A DNA stretch of 64,000 bases from JANWVO01 sp964458495. Its GTDB lineage: Bacteria > Acidobacteriota > Terriglobia > Bryobacterales > Bryobacteraceae. A program made the translations under genes and the position numbers. The stretch covers positions 336,239 through 400,238 of the forward strand of contig CAYWJB010000001.1 of assembly GCA_964458495.1 (NCBI GenBank). The letters run 5' to 3'. This document shows, one piece after another, positions 44,723 to 53,346 of the stretch. Each line of letters starts with the position of its first letter. Position 1 is the first letter of the stretch. The notes under the pieces are model-generated. The model worked only from the letters and a program-made list of their open reading frames with translations. It was not told the origin of the DNA and made no database searches.

Positions 44723-46395
44723 GCCGCCGCGGCGCGCAAGGCGCTGTCCACTCCGCCCGCGTGCAGCAGCCCGGGGACGAAAAACTCACGCTCGAGCCGC
44801 GCCTCGTCCTCGTCGAACTGCTCTGCCGCGGCCTCAAAGCGGGCGGGCGCCCCGGCGATGGCGGCTCCGAACAGCGCCCACCACCGCGCCCTGCCTGTGG
44901 CGCGAATCTCGACAGGCTGCCTGGTGCGGCGAGCCAGCTCCCCGATGGCCACGGCCACGTCCTGCACGCGTCCGGCGTCGTCGCTCACATTGAAGGTCAG
45001 AAAGTGGCGGTGCGAACGGTCGCGAGGCGCCTGCGCAGTTCCTGACTGAAATGCGTCGAGCAGCAGCACCGCCCGCCCGGCGGCGCACAGATCCAGAAAG
45101 TCCTTCGACCGCTCCGCCGCGGCCATCCCTTCCGGATCGAGCAGCAGCACAGCCGGTGCGCGTCCTGCAAACCACTTCGACGGCAAATCCTCGAACTGCG
45201 GCCGCTGCTCCCACGCAAAAGCGGCGCGCAGCCGCTCGCTCGCCTCCTCCCCGCTCATTCGCCGCGCCGAGGCCCGCGCGGCCCGCTTCCACCAGGCGAA
45301 CAGTTCGTCAAAAGAAACCGCTCCCTCCGGCAGCCGGCGCCCGTGAAACACCAACATGTCCTGCAGCTTCTCCACGGTTGCGTTCCGCTCGCGCCACGGA
45401 GCGCGCTCCGGCGTCAGGTGCTTGCGGAAGAACTCGTACACGGCCTCCCGGCTCTCCTTGTGGTAGTTGTGGGGCGCGTCGAACTGCACCGCCTCGATCC
45501 TTTCCGCCTGTCCGTACAACTCCCACACCTTGCGCATGGCGGGAAATTCCACTTTGGGCACTTCCCGAGTCCAGTCGCCCGTGGCCGCCACCAGCAGCAA
45601 CGGGCGCGGCGCGAACATCGCCGCGATCTCGATGTTGTTGGTTCCGGTCCGCAGCCCCGGAGCGTTCTCGCACACGCAGCCGCCCTGCATCAGTCCGCTC
45701 ACCATGTTCACCGGCGCCGCCGCCGCCAGCCGCGCGTCGACGGCCGCCATCAGGAACGTCTGCGTTCCTCCTCCGCTCGCGCCGGTCATCGCCAGCCGCT
45801 TCGGATCCACGTCCGGCAGTGTCTCCAGAAAGTCCGCCGCCCGAATCGAGTTCCACAGTTGCAGCCCGAGCGGCGTGAAGTTCCAGAGCTGATAGGCGGG
45901 ACCTGTGAAATCGTGCGGCGCCTGCACGGTGTCGTTGTAGCCCAGCATGTCGTAGGCGAACACGACAAAACCGTTGCGCGCGAAGTTGGCGCCCAGCAGC
46001 GGGGTGGAGCACAGGGCGCCGTTTTCCAGCCGCCCGTAAGGCCAGTGCCCGTGAGGGTGCAGCACCGCCGGGTGACGCCCCGCCGCCTTCGGGCGGTACA
46101 GGTTGCCTCCCAGCCAGAAACCCGGCAGGGTCTCGATGGCAACCCGTTCCACTGTGTAGCCATCCCGTTCCACCCGGCCCGCAGACAGAACGTTCAGGGA
46201 ATGTTTCGGCGGCGCCGGCCAAAGCCCCGCCGCGGCCAGAATCTGCTTTCGCAGCCACTCCCGCCGTGCCTCCCAAGCCTGCGCCGTATCCGGCGCACGG
46301 AACGACATCCGTGTGTCCGTGTCAGGCGTCTCCGTGTTGCGCCGGTCAGCCGCTGCCGCTCCCGCCGCCAGCGCGAGGATCAGAAGAAGCCGCAT
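44707..46395 (-). CDS. secreted alpha/beta-hydrolase (acetylxylan-esterase-like)
   Basis: A 562-residue protein with a signal peptide (1-16). The alpha/beta-hydrolase domain (about 70-330) has HPHGHW (oxyanion region) and the nucleophile elbow TGASGGG, with the acid and His expected near WTREVPKV and DAPHNYHKES. The remaining ~230 residues form a second, less clear domain. Such proteins in acidobacteria are annotated as dienelactone-hydrolase or acetyl-xylan esterase-like; substrate unknown. Its 5' end overlaps the zinc-ribbon gene by 50 nt. Confidence 0.83.
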   Translation of the reverse strand: MRLLLILALAAGAAAADRRNTETPDTDTRMSFRAPDTAQAWEARREWLRKQILAAAGLWPAPPKHSLNVLSAGRVERDGYTVERVAIETLPGFWLGGNLYRPKAAGRHPAVLHPHGHWPYGRLENGALCSTPLLGANFARNGFVVFAYDMLGYNDTVQAPHDFTGPAYQLWNFTPLGLQLWNSIRAADFLETLPDVDPKRLAMTGASGGGTQTFLMAAVDARLAAAAPVNMVSGLMQGGCVCENAPGLRTGTNNIEIAAMFAPRPLLLVAATGDWTREVPKVEFPAMRKVWELYGQAERIEAVQFDAPHNYHKESREAVYEFFRKHLTPERAPWRERNATVEKLQDMLVFHGRRLPEGAVSFDELFAWWKRAARASARRMSGEEASERLRAAFAWEQRPQFEDLPSKWFAGRAPAVLLLDPEGMAAAERSKDFLDLCAAGRAVLLLDAFQSGTAQAPRDRSHRHFLTFNVSDDAGRVQDVAVAIGELARRTRQPVEIRATGRARWWALFGAAIAGAPARFEAAAEQFDEDEARLEREFFVPGLLHAGGVDSALRAAAAQFRK

Positions 46396-46762
46396 ATCCG
46401 CGGATTGTATCGCTATCGAGCAGAAAGCGCTCGCGGAAGTCGTAAAACTGGAGCCGGCAAAAGCGGCAATACAGCAGCGGCGCCCCCAGCCAGCCCCAGA
46501 GCGTGCTCAGCGGTCCGCGGTAGGTCTTCTCGATGGGGTCGCGCTTGGCCAGGACACGCAGATCTGTGGTTCCGCAATGCGGGCACCGCGCCACCCGGGA
46601 AAATTGCGGGTAGACGAGCGTGATGGGCACGGCTGCCTCGAAGCGGCAGCCCGGGCAGCGATAGATGGCCGCGTGCCGGAATTTCTCCGCAAGAGTCCGC
46701 CTCCGCCGCACCAGGGTCTTGGAGCCGCAAACCGGGCATTGATGCAGGAGAATTGCCGCCAT
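46346..46762 (-). CDS. zinc-ribbon protein with four CxxC pairs
   Basis: A 138-residue protein started at MAAILLHQCPVCGSK. Four CxxC pairs (CPVC, CPGC, CPHC, CRFC) can form two zinc ribbons. Between the last two lies a stretch with aromatic and basic residues (TYRGPLSTLWGWLGAP). No DNA-binding helix is obvious, and function is unknown. The frame is open for 41 codons further upstream, but that part lacks family-like sequence. It overlaps the esterase start by 50 nt. Confidence 0.62.
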   Translation of the reverse strand: MAAILLHQCPVCGSKTLVRRRRTLAEKFRHAAIYRCPGCRFEAAVPITLVYPQFSRVARCPHCGTTDLRVLAKRDPIEKTYRGPLSTLWGWLGAPLLYCRFCRLQFYDFRERFLLDSDTIRGYAASSDPRAGGGSGSG

Positions 46763-47018
46763 TTCCGCTGCGTTGGGCCGCGCCAAATGTTCCACTATAC
46801 ACGGCTTCAGCCGGCCCCGTTTCCGCCGCGCGAAAATCGCGGCAGCATCCGCCTTCCGTCTACGGCCGTCTCCCGGACGTGCCATGGCGGGCGGGCGCAG
46901 CGGGATTCACAGGAGTCCGGCCCCGCGGCGTGTGGATCCGCCCGAAGGCGCACAAGGGCGCGCGGACCGGGGCGGCGAGCCTCGCAGCCGTCCCCGCGGT
47001 TGACACGCGTCAGGAGGC

Positions 47019-47060
47019 ATGATGACATACCAAGCGCCATCCGAGTCGACAGCCCCATGA
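47019..47060 (+). CDS. possible 13-residue leader peptide
   Basis: MMTYQAPSESTAP then TGA. AGGAGG (47012-47017) stands before the two start codons, 1 nt from the first ATG and 4 nt from the second (47022). The TGA overlaps the ATG of the ceramidase-like gene (ATGA at 47057-47060). That gene has no Shine-Dalgarno of its own, so ribosomes may re-initiate after the leader. A TTGACA lies just upstream (46998-47003 region). Confidence 0.35.
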   Translation: MMTYQAPSESTAP

Positions 47061-48388
47061 AATTCCCCCCTGTGATCCTGATTGCCTTCTGGCTGGCAGA
47101 AGCAGCCGTGGCGGGGCAGGTTCTCCGCGCCGGCGCAGCGCAAGTCCGCATCACTCCGCCCGGGCCGCAGCCTCTGGCCGGCTACTTCCGGCCGCGCCTC
47201 TCTACCGGCATCCATGACGACTTGCATGCGAAAGCGCTTGTGCTCGATGACGGCGCCACGCGCATTGCGATGGTGGCTTGCGATCTCATCTGGATCCCTG
47301 CCCCGGTCGTTGAACAGGCGCGCCGGCTGGTCGAGGCGCAGACCGGCATCCCGTCCGGCCAGGTGCTCATCAGCGCCACTCACACTCATACGGCGCCGGA
47401 GATCGCCGGCGACTATGCCGAATGGCTGCCTCGCCGCATCGCCGAAAGCGTTGCCTCGGCGGCCGGGCAACTCCGTCCGGCGCGCATCGCCGCCGCTGCC
47501 GGAGCGGAGCCCGCGCTCGTGTTCAACCGGAGATTTTTCATGACCGATGGCACGGTGGGCTGGAATCCCGGCAAGCGCAACCCGAGGATCGTCGCCCCCG
47601 CCGGCCCTGTCGACCCGCGCGTGTCCGTCGTCACCGTCGACGCCGAGGATGGAGCGCCGGTCGCCACGCTGGTCAATTACGCCCTGCATCTGGACACGGT
47701 CGGCGGCACGGAACTCTCGGCTGACTATCCCTACACGCTCTCGCGCCTGGTTTCCTGCGCGCGCGGCGGCGGGCTCGCCATCTTCACCATGGGCTGTTCC
47801 GGCAACGTGAATCATTACGACGTCTCCGACCCCCGCCCGCAGAAGGGCCACGCCGAAGCCTCCCGCATCGGCACGGTGCTCGCCGGACAGGTCATTCGCA
47901 CCCTGCCGTCCCTGACACAGGCGGCCCGGCCGCGGCTGCGCACGGCCAGAACCATCCTCTCCCTGGATCCCGTCCCCCACACCCCCGAAGAACTGGCCTG
48001 GAGCCGCGCCATCGCCGCCCGCTGGGAGCAGGGTGAAAACCTGCCGTTTCTCGACATCGTCAAGGCGCGCCGGATCCTGGATCTGGAAACCCGCGGTCGG
48101 GCCGCCTGCCAGGCGGAAGTGATGGTGGCAGCCGCCGGCGGCGACGTCGCCTGGGTCGGACTGCCCGGAGAAATTTTCGTCGAGCTCGGCCTCGACATCC
48201 AGCGGGCTTCGCCTTTCCGCCACACCGTGGTGGTCTCCCTCGCCAACGGCAGTCTCGGATACTTCCCCAACCGCAAGGCCTGGAGGGAGGGAAACTACGA
48301 AGTGGTGACCGCCCGCTGCGCGGAATCCAGCGCCGAGGCGCTGGTGAAGGCCGCACTAGACTTGTTACAGGAGCTGCATGAGCCATGA
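47057..48388 (+). CDS. secreted neutral/alkaline ceramidase-like protein
   Basis: A 443-residue protein with a Sec signal (MKFPPVILIAFWLAEAAVAG). The neutral/alkaline non-lysosomal ceramidase pattern is seen in RAGAAQVRITPPGPQPLAGY, the metal-binding ISATHTHTAPE and GCSGNVNHYD. The known family hydrolyses ceramide; in acidobacteria and planctomycetes these proteins are common and mostly uncharacterised. Shorter than the ~650-residue classical enzyme, lacking the C-terminal beta-sandwich. Its stop overlaps the next start by 4 bp. Confidence 0.83.
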   Translation: MKFPPVILIAFWLAEAAVAGQVLRAGAAQVRITPPGPQPLAGYFRPRLSTGIHDDLHAKALVLDDGATRIAMVACDLIWIPAPVVEQARRLVEAQTGIPSGQVLISATHTHTAPEIAGDYAEWLPRRIAESVASAAGQLRPARIAAAAGAEPALVFNRRFFMTDGTVGWNPGKRNPRIVAPAGPVDPRVSVVTVDAEDGAPVATLVNYALHLDTVGGTELSADYPYTLSRLVSCARGGGLAIFTMGCSGNVNHYDVSDPRPQKGHAEASRIGTVLAGQVIRTLPSLTQAARPRLRTARTILSLDPVPHTPEELAWSRAIAARWEQGENLPFLDIVKARRILDLETRGRAACQAEVMVAAAGGDVAWVGLPGEIFVELGLDIQRASPFRHTVVVSLANGSLGYFPNRKAWREGNYEVVTARCAESSAEALVKAALDLLQELHEP

Positions 48389-49467
48389 TTTCGAGACGAG
48401 GCATTCTCGCCGCGCCCGCCCTGCTGCGGGCGCAGGGACGCCCGGAGAAGATTCGGGTGGCTCTCATCGGAGCCGGCAACCGCGGCGCCTTCCTTTTGCG
48501 GCATCTGCTGGAACTGCAGGGGGCCGTGGTCGTCGCTGTCTGCGACATCCTGCCGGAGCGCGCCGACGCCGCCGCCACCGCCGTCGCGGCCAAGGGCGGC
48601 GCGCCCCGCACCTTCACCGACTATCGGCGCCTTCTCGATGAAATGAAGGATCTCGACGCCGTCATCCAGGCGACGCCCGACTATACGCACCGCGAAATCG
48701 ACATCGCCGTGCTCGAGCGCGGCCTGCACCTTTATGCCGAAAAACCGCTGGCGCTGACCGTGCCGGACTGCCTTGCCATCCGCGACGCCGCCCGCAAGGC
48801 GAAGGGTCTGATGCAGGTCGGCTTCCAGCTGCGGCATGATCCGGCGCGCGCCGCCGCCATGCGCTGGATTCACGACGGCAAAGCGGGGCGCGTCCTTCTG
48901 TGCCACGGGATGCGGCACGGGGGCGACCTGCCGCGGGACATCCCCTGGTATTTCGATAAAACAAAGTGCGGCGATATTGTCGTCGATCAGGGCATCCACA
49001 TCCTGGACCTGTTCCGCTGGGCCATCGGGCGTCCGCCCGTGCGTTGCTACGGCGACGGCGGCACCACCCTGTTCGTGGATACGCCGCCGGGGCGGACGGT
49101 CATGGATCACTACAGCCTCATCTACGAGTTCGACGGCGGCGTGCAGATCAACTTCAGCCACCATTACTTCGACCCGCCCGGGTTCACCGGCATTCAGGAG
49201 CGCGTGTTCCTGAGCGAAGGCGCTGTCGACCTGATCCGCGCCGAGTTCCAGCCCCGGCTCTCCCGTGAGCGAAAAAAGCTGGAGGTTCCGGATGCAGGCC
49301 AGGACGCAACGCGCATGTCGCTGGCTGCCTTTCTTGAGAACATCCGCGAAAACCGCCGCCCGCTGAACGACGTCGAGAGCGCCTTCGAGGCAACCATCGT
49401 TGTCCTGATGGGCACGCGCGCCATCTACGAGAAGCGCGTGGTGACGTGGGCGGAGATGACCGCCTAA
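48385..49467 (+). CDS. Gfo/Idh/MocA-family oxidoreductase with Tat-like leader
   Basis: A 360-residue protein. A short Tat-like leader (SRRGILAAPALLRAQG) precedes a Rossmann fold (IRVALIGAGNRGAFLL) and the family motif EKPLALTVPDC near 110 (catalytic Lys). The second half includes GDIVVDQGIHILDLFRW with the usual His. The substrate is unknown; members use sugars or inositols, with NAD(P). ATGA overlap with the ceramidase-like gene suggests one operon. Confidence 0.83.
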   Translation: MISRRGILAAPALLRAQGRPEKIRVALIGAGNRGAFLLRHLLELQGAVVVAVCDILPERADAAATAVAAKGGAPRTFTDYRRLLDEMKDLDAVIQATPDYTHREIDIAVLERGLHLYAEKPLALTVPDCLAIRDAARKAKGLMQVGFQLRHDPARAAAMRWIHDGKAGRVLLCHGMRHGGDLPRDIPWYFDKTKCGDIVVDQGIHILDLFRWAIGRPPVRCYGDGGTTLFVDTPPGRTVMDHYSLIYEFDGGVQINFSHHYFDPPGFTGIQERVFLSEGAVDLIRAEFQPRLSRERKKLEVPDAGQDATRMSLAAFLENIRENRRPLNDVESAFEATIVVLMGTRAIYEKRVVTWAEMTA

Positions 49468-49502
49468 GTAAGGCGGCAGCACGCATCCGGCGTAGCCGGG
49501 AT
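49460..49502. terminator. possible bidirectional terminator
   Basis: Two small inverted repeats lie in the convergent gap: CCGCCT-AAGTA-AGGCGG (49460-49476, spanning the stop codon) and ATCCGGC-GTA-GCCGGGAT (49485-49502, one bulged base). No T-run follows. Position between convergent genes is the main argument. Confidence 0.3.
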
Positions 49503-49535
49503 CCGAAGAGCCGGCCCCGGCCTCGCCGCAATGGC

Positions 49536-50816
49536 TCAGAAAACCAGCCCGAAATAGGGTTTGCGGGCGCGCCATCGCCCGCGCGTGAAATCGGGGAACG
49601 GCACGGGCGCGCCGCCCTTTGCGATGGACTCCTCGCTCGCTGGGATGACGGCGCTCATCGTGAGCGAGTCGATCAGGTCCAGCGGCAGCGGGGCCTTCCA
49701 CCGCGCCGCATTGAGAAACAGCCGCACCTCCAGGTCGTCGGTGCCCCCATGGCCGGCTGCCAGCGGGTCGCCGCCAGTGTCCGGCTGCCGCATCGCCTTC
49801 CACCAGGCGTGATCGAACTCCTCCTGGTACGGAGCGAAGGGCTCCCACTCGTGATACTTCGGCGAGCGGTCGACGATGTAGACGGCGCTGCGGGCCTCAT
49901 CGTACAGGCCGCGCGTGCCCTGCACCATCCAGCGGTTGTCGTACGGCCGCGGCAGTTGCATGTCGTAGTTGATGACCACGGTCTTGCCCATCTTCGTGCG
50001 GACGACGCTGGTGACGATGTCGCCCTGCTTCCATTCCTGCCGCGCATAGGGATGGTTCGGGCCGAACCGCCGGCGGAAGTACTCGTTGATTCCCTTCGAG
50101 GCACTGGCGTGGGAAGAGATCGTGTCGAATGCGTCGCCGCAATTGATATCGAGCCAGCTCAGCACAGGGCCGAGCGAGTGCGTGGGGTACTGATCGGCAT
50201 TCCGTCTGGCCAGGGACTCGCCGCCCCAGCGCATCTGGCCCTCGCGGTCGAAGAACCAGTGATCCACGCAGTCGTGCGAGTGGGCGCAGTGGCAGTGAAC
50301 TAGGCGGCCGAGCAAGCCGCCGCGGATCATGTTCAGCACGGCCAGGTTGTCCCGCCGGAAGCTCCAGTTCTCCATCATCGTGCAGGGCGTGCGCGTCTTC
50401 TCCCACGTCTCGAGCAGCATCCAGCACTCGTCGTAGGTCTGGGCAACGGGCACCTCGACGCCCGTGTACTTGCCGGCGCGCATCGACTCCGCCGCCATGG
50501 GCGCGTGCCACTGCCAGGGCGTGCTGATCAGCACCGCATCGGCATCCTGCATCTCGAGCGCGCCGCGCCAGGCGGACTCCGACCCGGCGAAGACGCGGGG
50601 CGTGCGGCCTGTGGCCGTGGCCGCCATGTCGGCGGCCCGCCGGGCCGCCTCTTCCCGAAGATCGCAGACGGCGGCAATCTGCACGGCGGGCGCGCGCAGT
50701 GCAGTGCGCAGCAGCGCCGTGCCGCGGTTGCCAGTCCCGATCACGGCAAGCCGCACGGGCGGCAATTCGGGGGCGGCGGCGCTCAGGCCCGAGAGAACGA
50801 ATTCGCGGCGGTCCAT
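49536..50816 (-). CDS. GH109-like Gfo/Idh/MocA protein with Tat leader
   Basis: A 426-residue protein. It opens MDRREFVLSGLSAAA, a Tat-type leader, followed by the Rossmann motif RLAVIGTGNRGTALL. QYPTHSLGPVLSWLDINCGD and VVINYDMQLPRPYDNRWMVQGT match the NAD-dependent glycosidase family GH109 (alpha-N-acetylgalactosaminidase type) more than plain oxidoreductases. Probably periplasmic glycan breakdown. It faces the ceramidase/Gfo pair, so all three could act on glycolipid or glycan material (inference). Confidence 0.82.
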   Translation of the reverse strand: MDRREFVLSGLSAAAPELPPVRLAVIGTGNRGTALLRTALRAPAVQIAAVCDLREEAARRAADMAATATGRTPRVFAGSESAWRGALEMQDADAVLISTPWQWHAPMAAESMRAGKYTGVEVPVAQTYDECWMLLETWEKTRTPCTMMENWSFRRDNLAVLNMIRGGLLGRLVHCHCAHSHDCVDHWFFDREGQMRWGGESLARRNADQYPTHSLGPVLSWLDINCGDAFDTISSHASASKGINEYFRRRFGPNHPYARQEWKQGDIVTSVVRTKMGKTVVINYDMQLPRPYDNRWMVQGTRGLYDEARSAVYIVDRSPKYHEWEPFAPYQEEFDHAWWKAMRQPDTGGDPLAAGHGGTDDLEVRLFLNAARWKAPLPLDLIDSLTMSAVIPASEESIAKGGAPVPFPDFTRGRWRARKPYFGLVF

Positions 50817-50886
50817 GGGGGGCTCCGCGCCTGTTCTACCACGATTTGCCGGAGAGCGTCCGCGCCGCTTACAATGAAGATTGGCT

Positions 50887-50964
50887 CGGGGCGTGGCTCA
50901 GCCTGGTTAGAGCGCCTGGTTCGGGACCAGGAGGTCGGTGGTTCAAATCCACTCGCCCCGACCA
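50887..50964 (+). tRNA. tRNA-Pro (CGG)
   Basis: Acceptor arms CGGGGCG and CGCCCCG, D arm GCTC/GAGC, anticodon stem CCTGG/CCAGG with loop TTCGGGA (anticodon CGG), T arm GGTGG-TTCAAAT-CCACT, then ACCA at 50961-50964. The acceptor fold is complete. Antisense ORFs across it are the well-known artefact of translated tRNA sequence. Confidence 0.95.
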
Positions 50965-51097
50965 TTTCCCCCCATCTTGCCGATCCATTGAAGCCTTGAG
51001 CTGACGGATTGCGTCCTCTTGTCCGCACCCGGCGACGAGTGAGACTGGCTTGCACAGGCCTGCACCCTTCGACTTCCTTGCGAGCTCCAGGCGCCGT

Positions 51098-51191
51098 CCA
51101 TAGTGAACGCAGACATAACCATGGATGGAACAAGGTGCCATAATAAACGCAGCGTTAACTACACAAGGCGGCGCGCGCCATGATAAACGAA
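51098..51191. repeat. three operator-like repeats at exact 40-bp spacing upstream of fic
   Basis: CCATAGTGAACGCA (51098-51111), CCATAATAAACGCA (51138-51151) and CCATGATAAACGAA (51178-51191): 14-nt boxes at exactly 40-bp steps, the third covering the fic ATG at 51180. The first two are also alike just beyond the box (both have TAAC at offset 18). Likely binding sites for a repressor, possibly the Fic winged helix itself. The 130 bases between the tRNA and the first box hold nothing recognised. Confidence 0.6.
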
Positions 51192-52361
51192 CGAAGTGCG
51201 TTGGCAGGCCGGGCAGGCCGGTACATCATGCAGCCGGCGGGGTATCGGGCGTTCCTCCCCTCGCCCCTCCCTCCGGATCCCCCGCTGGATCTGGGGGGAA
51301 CGCGCCAAGCCATTTTGTCCCGGGCTGATTACGCATTGGGGCGCCTGGACGGCGCAATCGTCACGCTGCCGAACCCGGACCACTTCGTATTTATGTACGT
51401 CCGTAAAGAGGCCGTTCTTTCCAGTCAGATCGAGGGCACGCAAAGTTCGTTACAAAACCTGTTGGCCGCAGAAGCCCGGATTCATGACCCGGATGCTCCA
51501 TCAGACGTCAGCGAGGTTGTGAACTATGTGAGGGCGATGAACTACGGACTAGAGCAGCTCGCCCGGTTGCCGGTGTCGGTACGCCTGATTCGGGAAATCC
51601 ACGGTGAACTCTTGAAGGGAGTACGTGGGGGCAACCTGATGCCAGGGGAATTGCGGACAACCCAGAACTGGATTGGGCCGGCAGGTTGCACCTTGAGCGA
51701 GGCGACATTCGTACCGCCACCTCCGCAGGACCTTCCCGCAGCCATGAGCGACCTTGAGCGGTTCCTGCATTCCGAGTGCGGTCTCCCTACTCTGGTTCAG
51801 ATTGCATTGGCGCATGCACAGTTCGAGACGATCCACCCTTTCCTAGACGGCAACGGACGCATCGGGCGTTTGTTGATAACGTTTCTGCTGACGGAAAGGC
51901 AGCTTCTCACCCGTCCGGTTCTGTACCTTTCTCATTTCTTCAAACGGCACAGAACCGATTACTACGAGAAGCTGCAAGCGGTGCGCGACCAGGGAGACTG
52001 GGAGGCATGGGTGGAGTTCTTTCTTCAGGGCGTGGCTGAGGTCTGTGACGAGGCAATGAGGACCGCAGCTGCCATTCTGCAAATGCGGGAGCACTACCGG
52101 GCAACGATCACCGCGCGCATGGGGCGTGCTGCAGGCAACGGACATCGCATTTTCGAAAAGCTCTTCGAACACCCATTGGTGAGCGTGGCTACAGTGCGCG
52201 GGTGGCTGCAATGTACCCCCCCTGCCGCCCACTCTCTGGTAAATCAGCTGGAAAAGCTGGGAGTGCTGAAGGAGATTACCGGATATTCCAGAAACCGGCG
52301 GTTCCGGTTTGATCCGTATCTCCGCCTCTTCGAGGATCCCGGGCCGGACCGACCGCAATGA
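51180..52361 (+). CDS. Fic family AMPylase-type protein with winged helix
   Basis: A 393-residue class II Fic protein. The inhibitory helix motif SSQIEG (81-86, glutamate E85) precedes the Fic core, whose active-site motif HPFLDGNGRIGR (219-230) is fully intact. The C-terminal ~75 residues (VATVRGWLQCTPPAAHSLVNQLEKLGVLKEITG in part) form a winged helix-turn-helix. Such proteins transfer AMP to target proteins and may regulate their own gene. The start overlaps the third of the upstream repeats. The gene looks less GC-rich than its neighbours and stands next to tRNA-Pro, which may mean horizontal transfer; no integrase is seen. Confidence 0.92.
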   Translation: MINERSALAGRAGRYIMQPAGYRAFLPSPLPPDPPLDLGGTRQAILSRADYALGRLDGAIVTLPNPDHFVFMYVRKEAVLSSQIEGTQSSLQNLLAAEARIHDPDAPSDVSEVVNYVRAMNYGLEQLARLPVSVRLIREIHGELLKGVRGGNLMPGELRTTQNWIGPAGCTLSEATFVPPPPQDLPAAMSDLERFLHSECGLPTLVQIALAHAQFETIHPFLDGNGRIGRLLITFLLTERQLLTRPVLYLSHFFKRHRTDYYEKLQAVRDQGDWEAWVEFFLQGVAEVCDEAMRTAAAILQMREHYRATITARMGRAAGNGHRIFEKLFEHPLVSVATVRGWLQCTPPAAHSLVNQLEKLGVLKEITGYSRNRRFRFDPYLRLFEDPGPDRPQ

Positions 52362-52653
52362 CAGGCGTGGGAGGCAACTGTTGGCGGTGGCGAGGCGCAA
52401 TGGTCAGTGCCATCGCGGCAGCGGTCCGGAATGATTCTGGCTCGGAACATGGCATGCCCGGGACGGGACGCATACAATCCCTTCTGCTTCCGGCCGTCGG
52501 CACGAAATGGGCGGCCCCATGCCTGCAATCTGTTGCGAGTACAACAGAATCACTCCTCGCCCCGCCCGCCAGGGTCTGTTCGTCCGGCGACAGCCTTGGA
52601 ACTCCCCTTTGTGGAGCGGGGCACCCGCCTGTGGCATCTTGAAATTGAACACA
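52362..52653. other. intergenic region between fic and the ABC operon
   Basis: A 292-bp gap. It contains one good palindrome (next entry); otherwise no gene, RNA or promoter that I can defend. ORFs here are short and lack family features. Confidence 0.6.
52529..52548. promoter_or_regulatory. 20-bp palindrome upstream of the ABC operon
   Basis: TCTGTTG (52529-52535), CGAGTA, CAACAGA (52542-52548): perfect 7-bp arms, about 105 bp before the first gene of the ABC operon. Size and symmetry are those of a dimeric repressor site. Confidence 0.42.
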
Positions 52654-53346
52654 GTGGCAGTCATTCAGCTCATTGATGTCGTCAAGGAGTTCGACGGGAA
52701 GCGCAAGGTCCGGGCCCTGGACGGCGTGAGCCTTTCAGTCGGGAAAGGCGAGATGACCGCTCTCGTGGGTCCGTCCGGCTCCGGCAAGTCGACGCTGCTG
52801 AATCTCATCGGCACGCTGGACCGTCCGACCTCGGGCGAGATTTTCCTCGACGGAGTCCGGCTCTCGGAGCTGAGCGACGATGAACTCACGCTGGTCCGGC
52901 GCGACAAGATCGGTTTCATCTTCCAGTTCTTCAACCTGCTGCCCTCGTTGACCTGCCTTGAGAACGTGGCGATGCCGCTGCACCTGCGCGGCTGGAAGCG
53001 TTTAAAAGCGAGGGAACGGGCGGCGGAGCTGATCGAACTGGTGGGTTTGAGCCACCGTATGGATCACCTGCCCGACGAGCTGTCCGGCGGGGAGCGGCAG
53101 CGCGTGGCCATCGCCCGGGCGTTGAGCGTCTATCCGCCCATCCTGCTGGCGGACGAGCCCACGGGCAACCTCGACTCGCATACAGGCGCCGAGATTCTTG
53201 CCCTGATCCGCGACCTGCACGCGCGTCTGGGCGCCACCGTGCTCATGGTGACACACGATGCCGGCGTGGCGGCGAGTTGCGAGCGCACCATCACGCTGCG
53301 CGACGGGCGGCTGGCGGGCGACGAAGTCCGGGTATCGCGGCGATGA
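52654..53346 (+). CDS. YbbA/LolD-like ABC transporter ATPase
   Basis: A 230-residue ATPase read from the GTG at 52654, since no ATG lies close to the fold; a TTG a few codons upstream is possible. It has Walker A GPSGSGKS (39-46), Q-loop FIFQFFNLLPSLTCLENV, signature LSGGERQR, Walker B ILLADEPTGNLDS and the H-loop VTHD. This pattern is that of the MacB/LolD/YbbA group, which energises FtsX-type permeases. The permease gene overlaps it by 4 bp. Confidence 0.93.
   Translation: MAVIQLIDVVKEFDGKRKVRALDGVSLSVGKGEMTALVGPSGSGKSTLLNLIGTLDRPTSGEIFLDGVRLSELSDDELTLVRRDKIGFIFQFFNLLPSLTCLENVAMPLHLRGWKRLKARERAAELIELVGLSHRMDHLPDELSGGERQRVAIARALSVYPPILLADEPTGNLDSHTGAEILALIRDLHARLGATVLMVTHDAGVAASCERTITLRDGRLAGDEVRVSRR

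Noticed and set aside
50783..51141. Minus-strand ORFs containing GFEPPTSWSRTRRSNQAEP
   Set aside because: This phrase is the well-known antisense translation of a tRNA and is not a protein.
51098..51191. A CRISPR array in the 40-bp repeats
   Set aside because: Only three short, imperfect boxes, no unique equal-length spacers with full repeats, and no cas gene.
50887..52361. An integrated island at tRNA-Pro
   Set aside because: No integrase and no second copy of the tRNA 3' end found downstream; only the Fic gene looks compositionally different.
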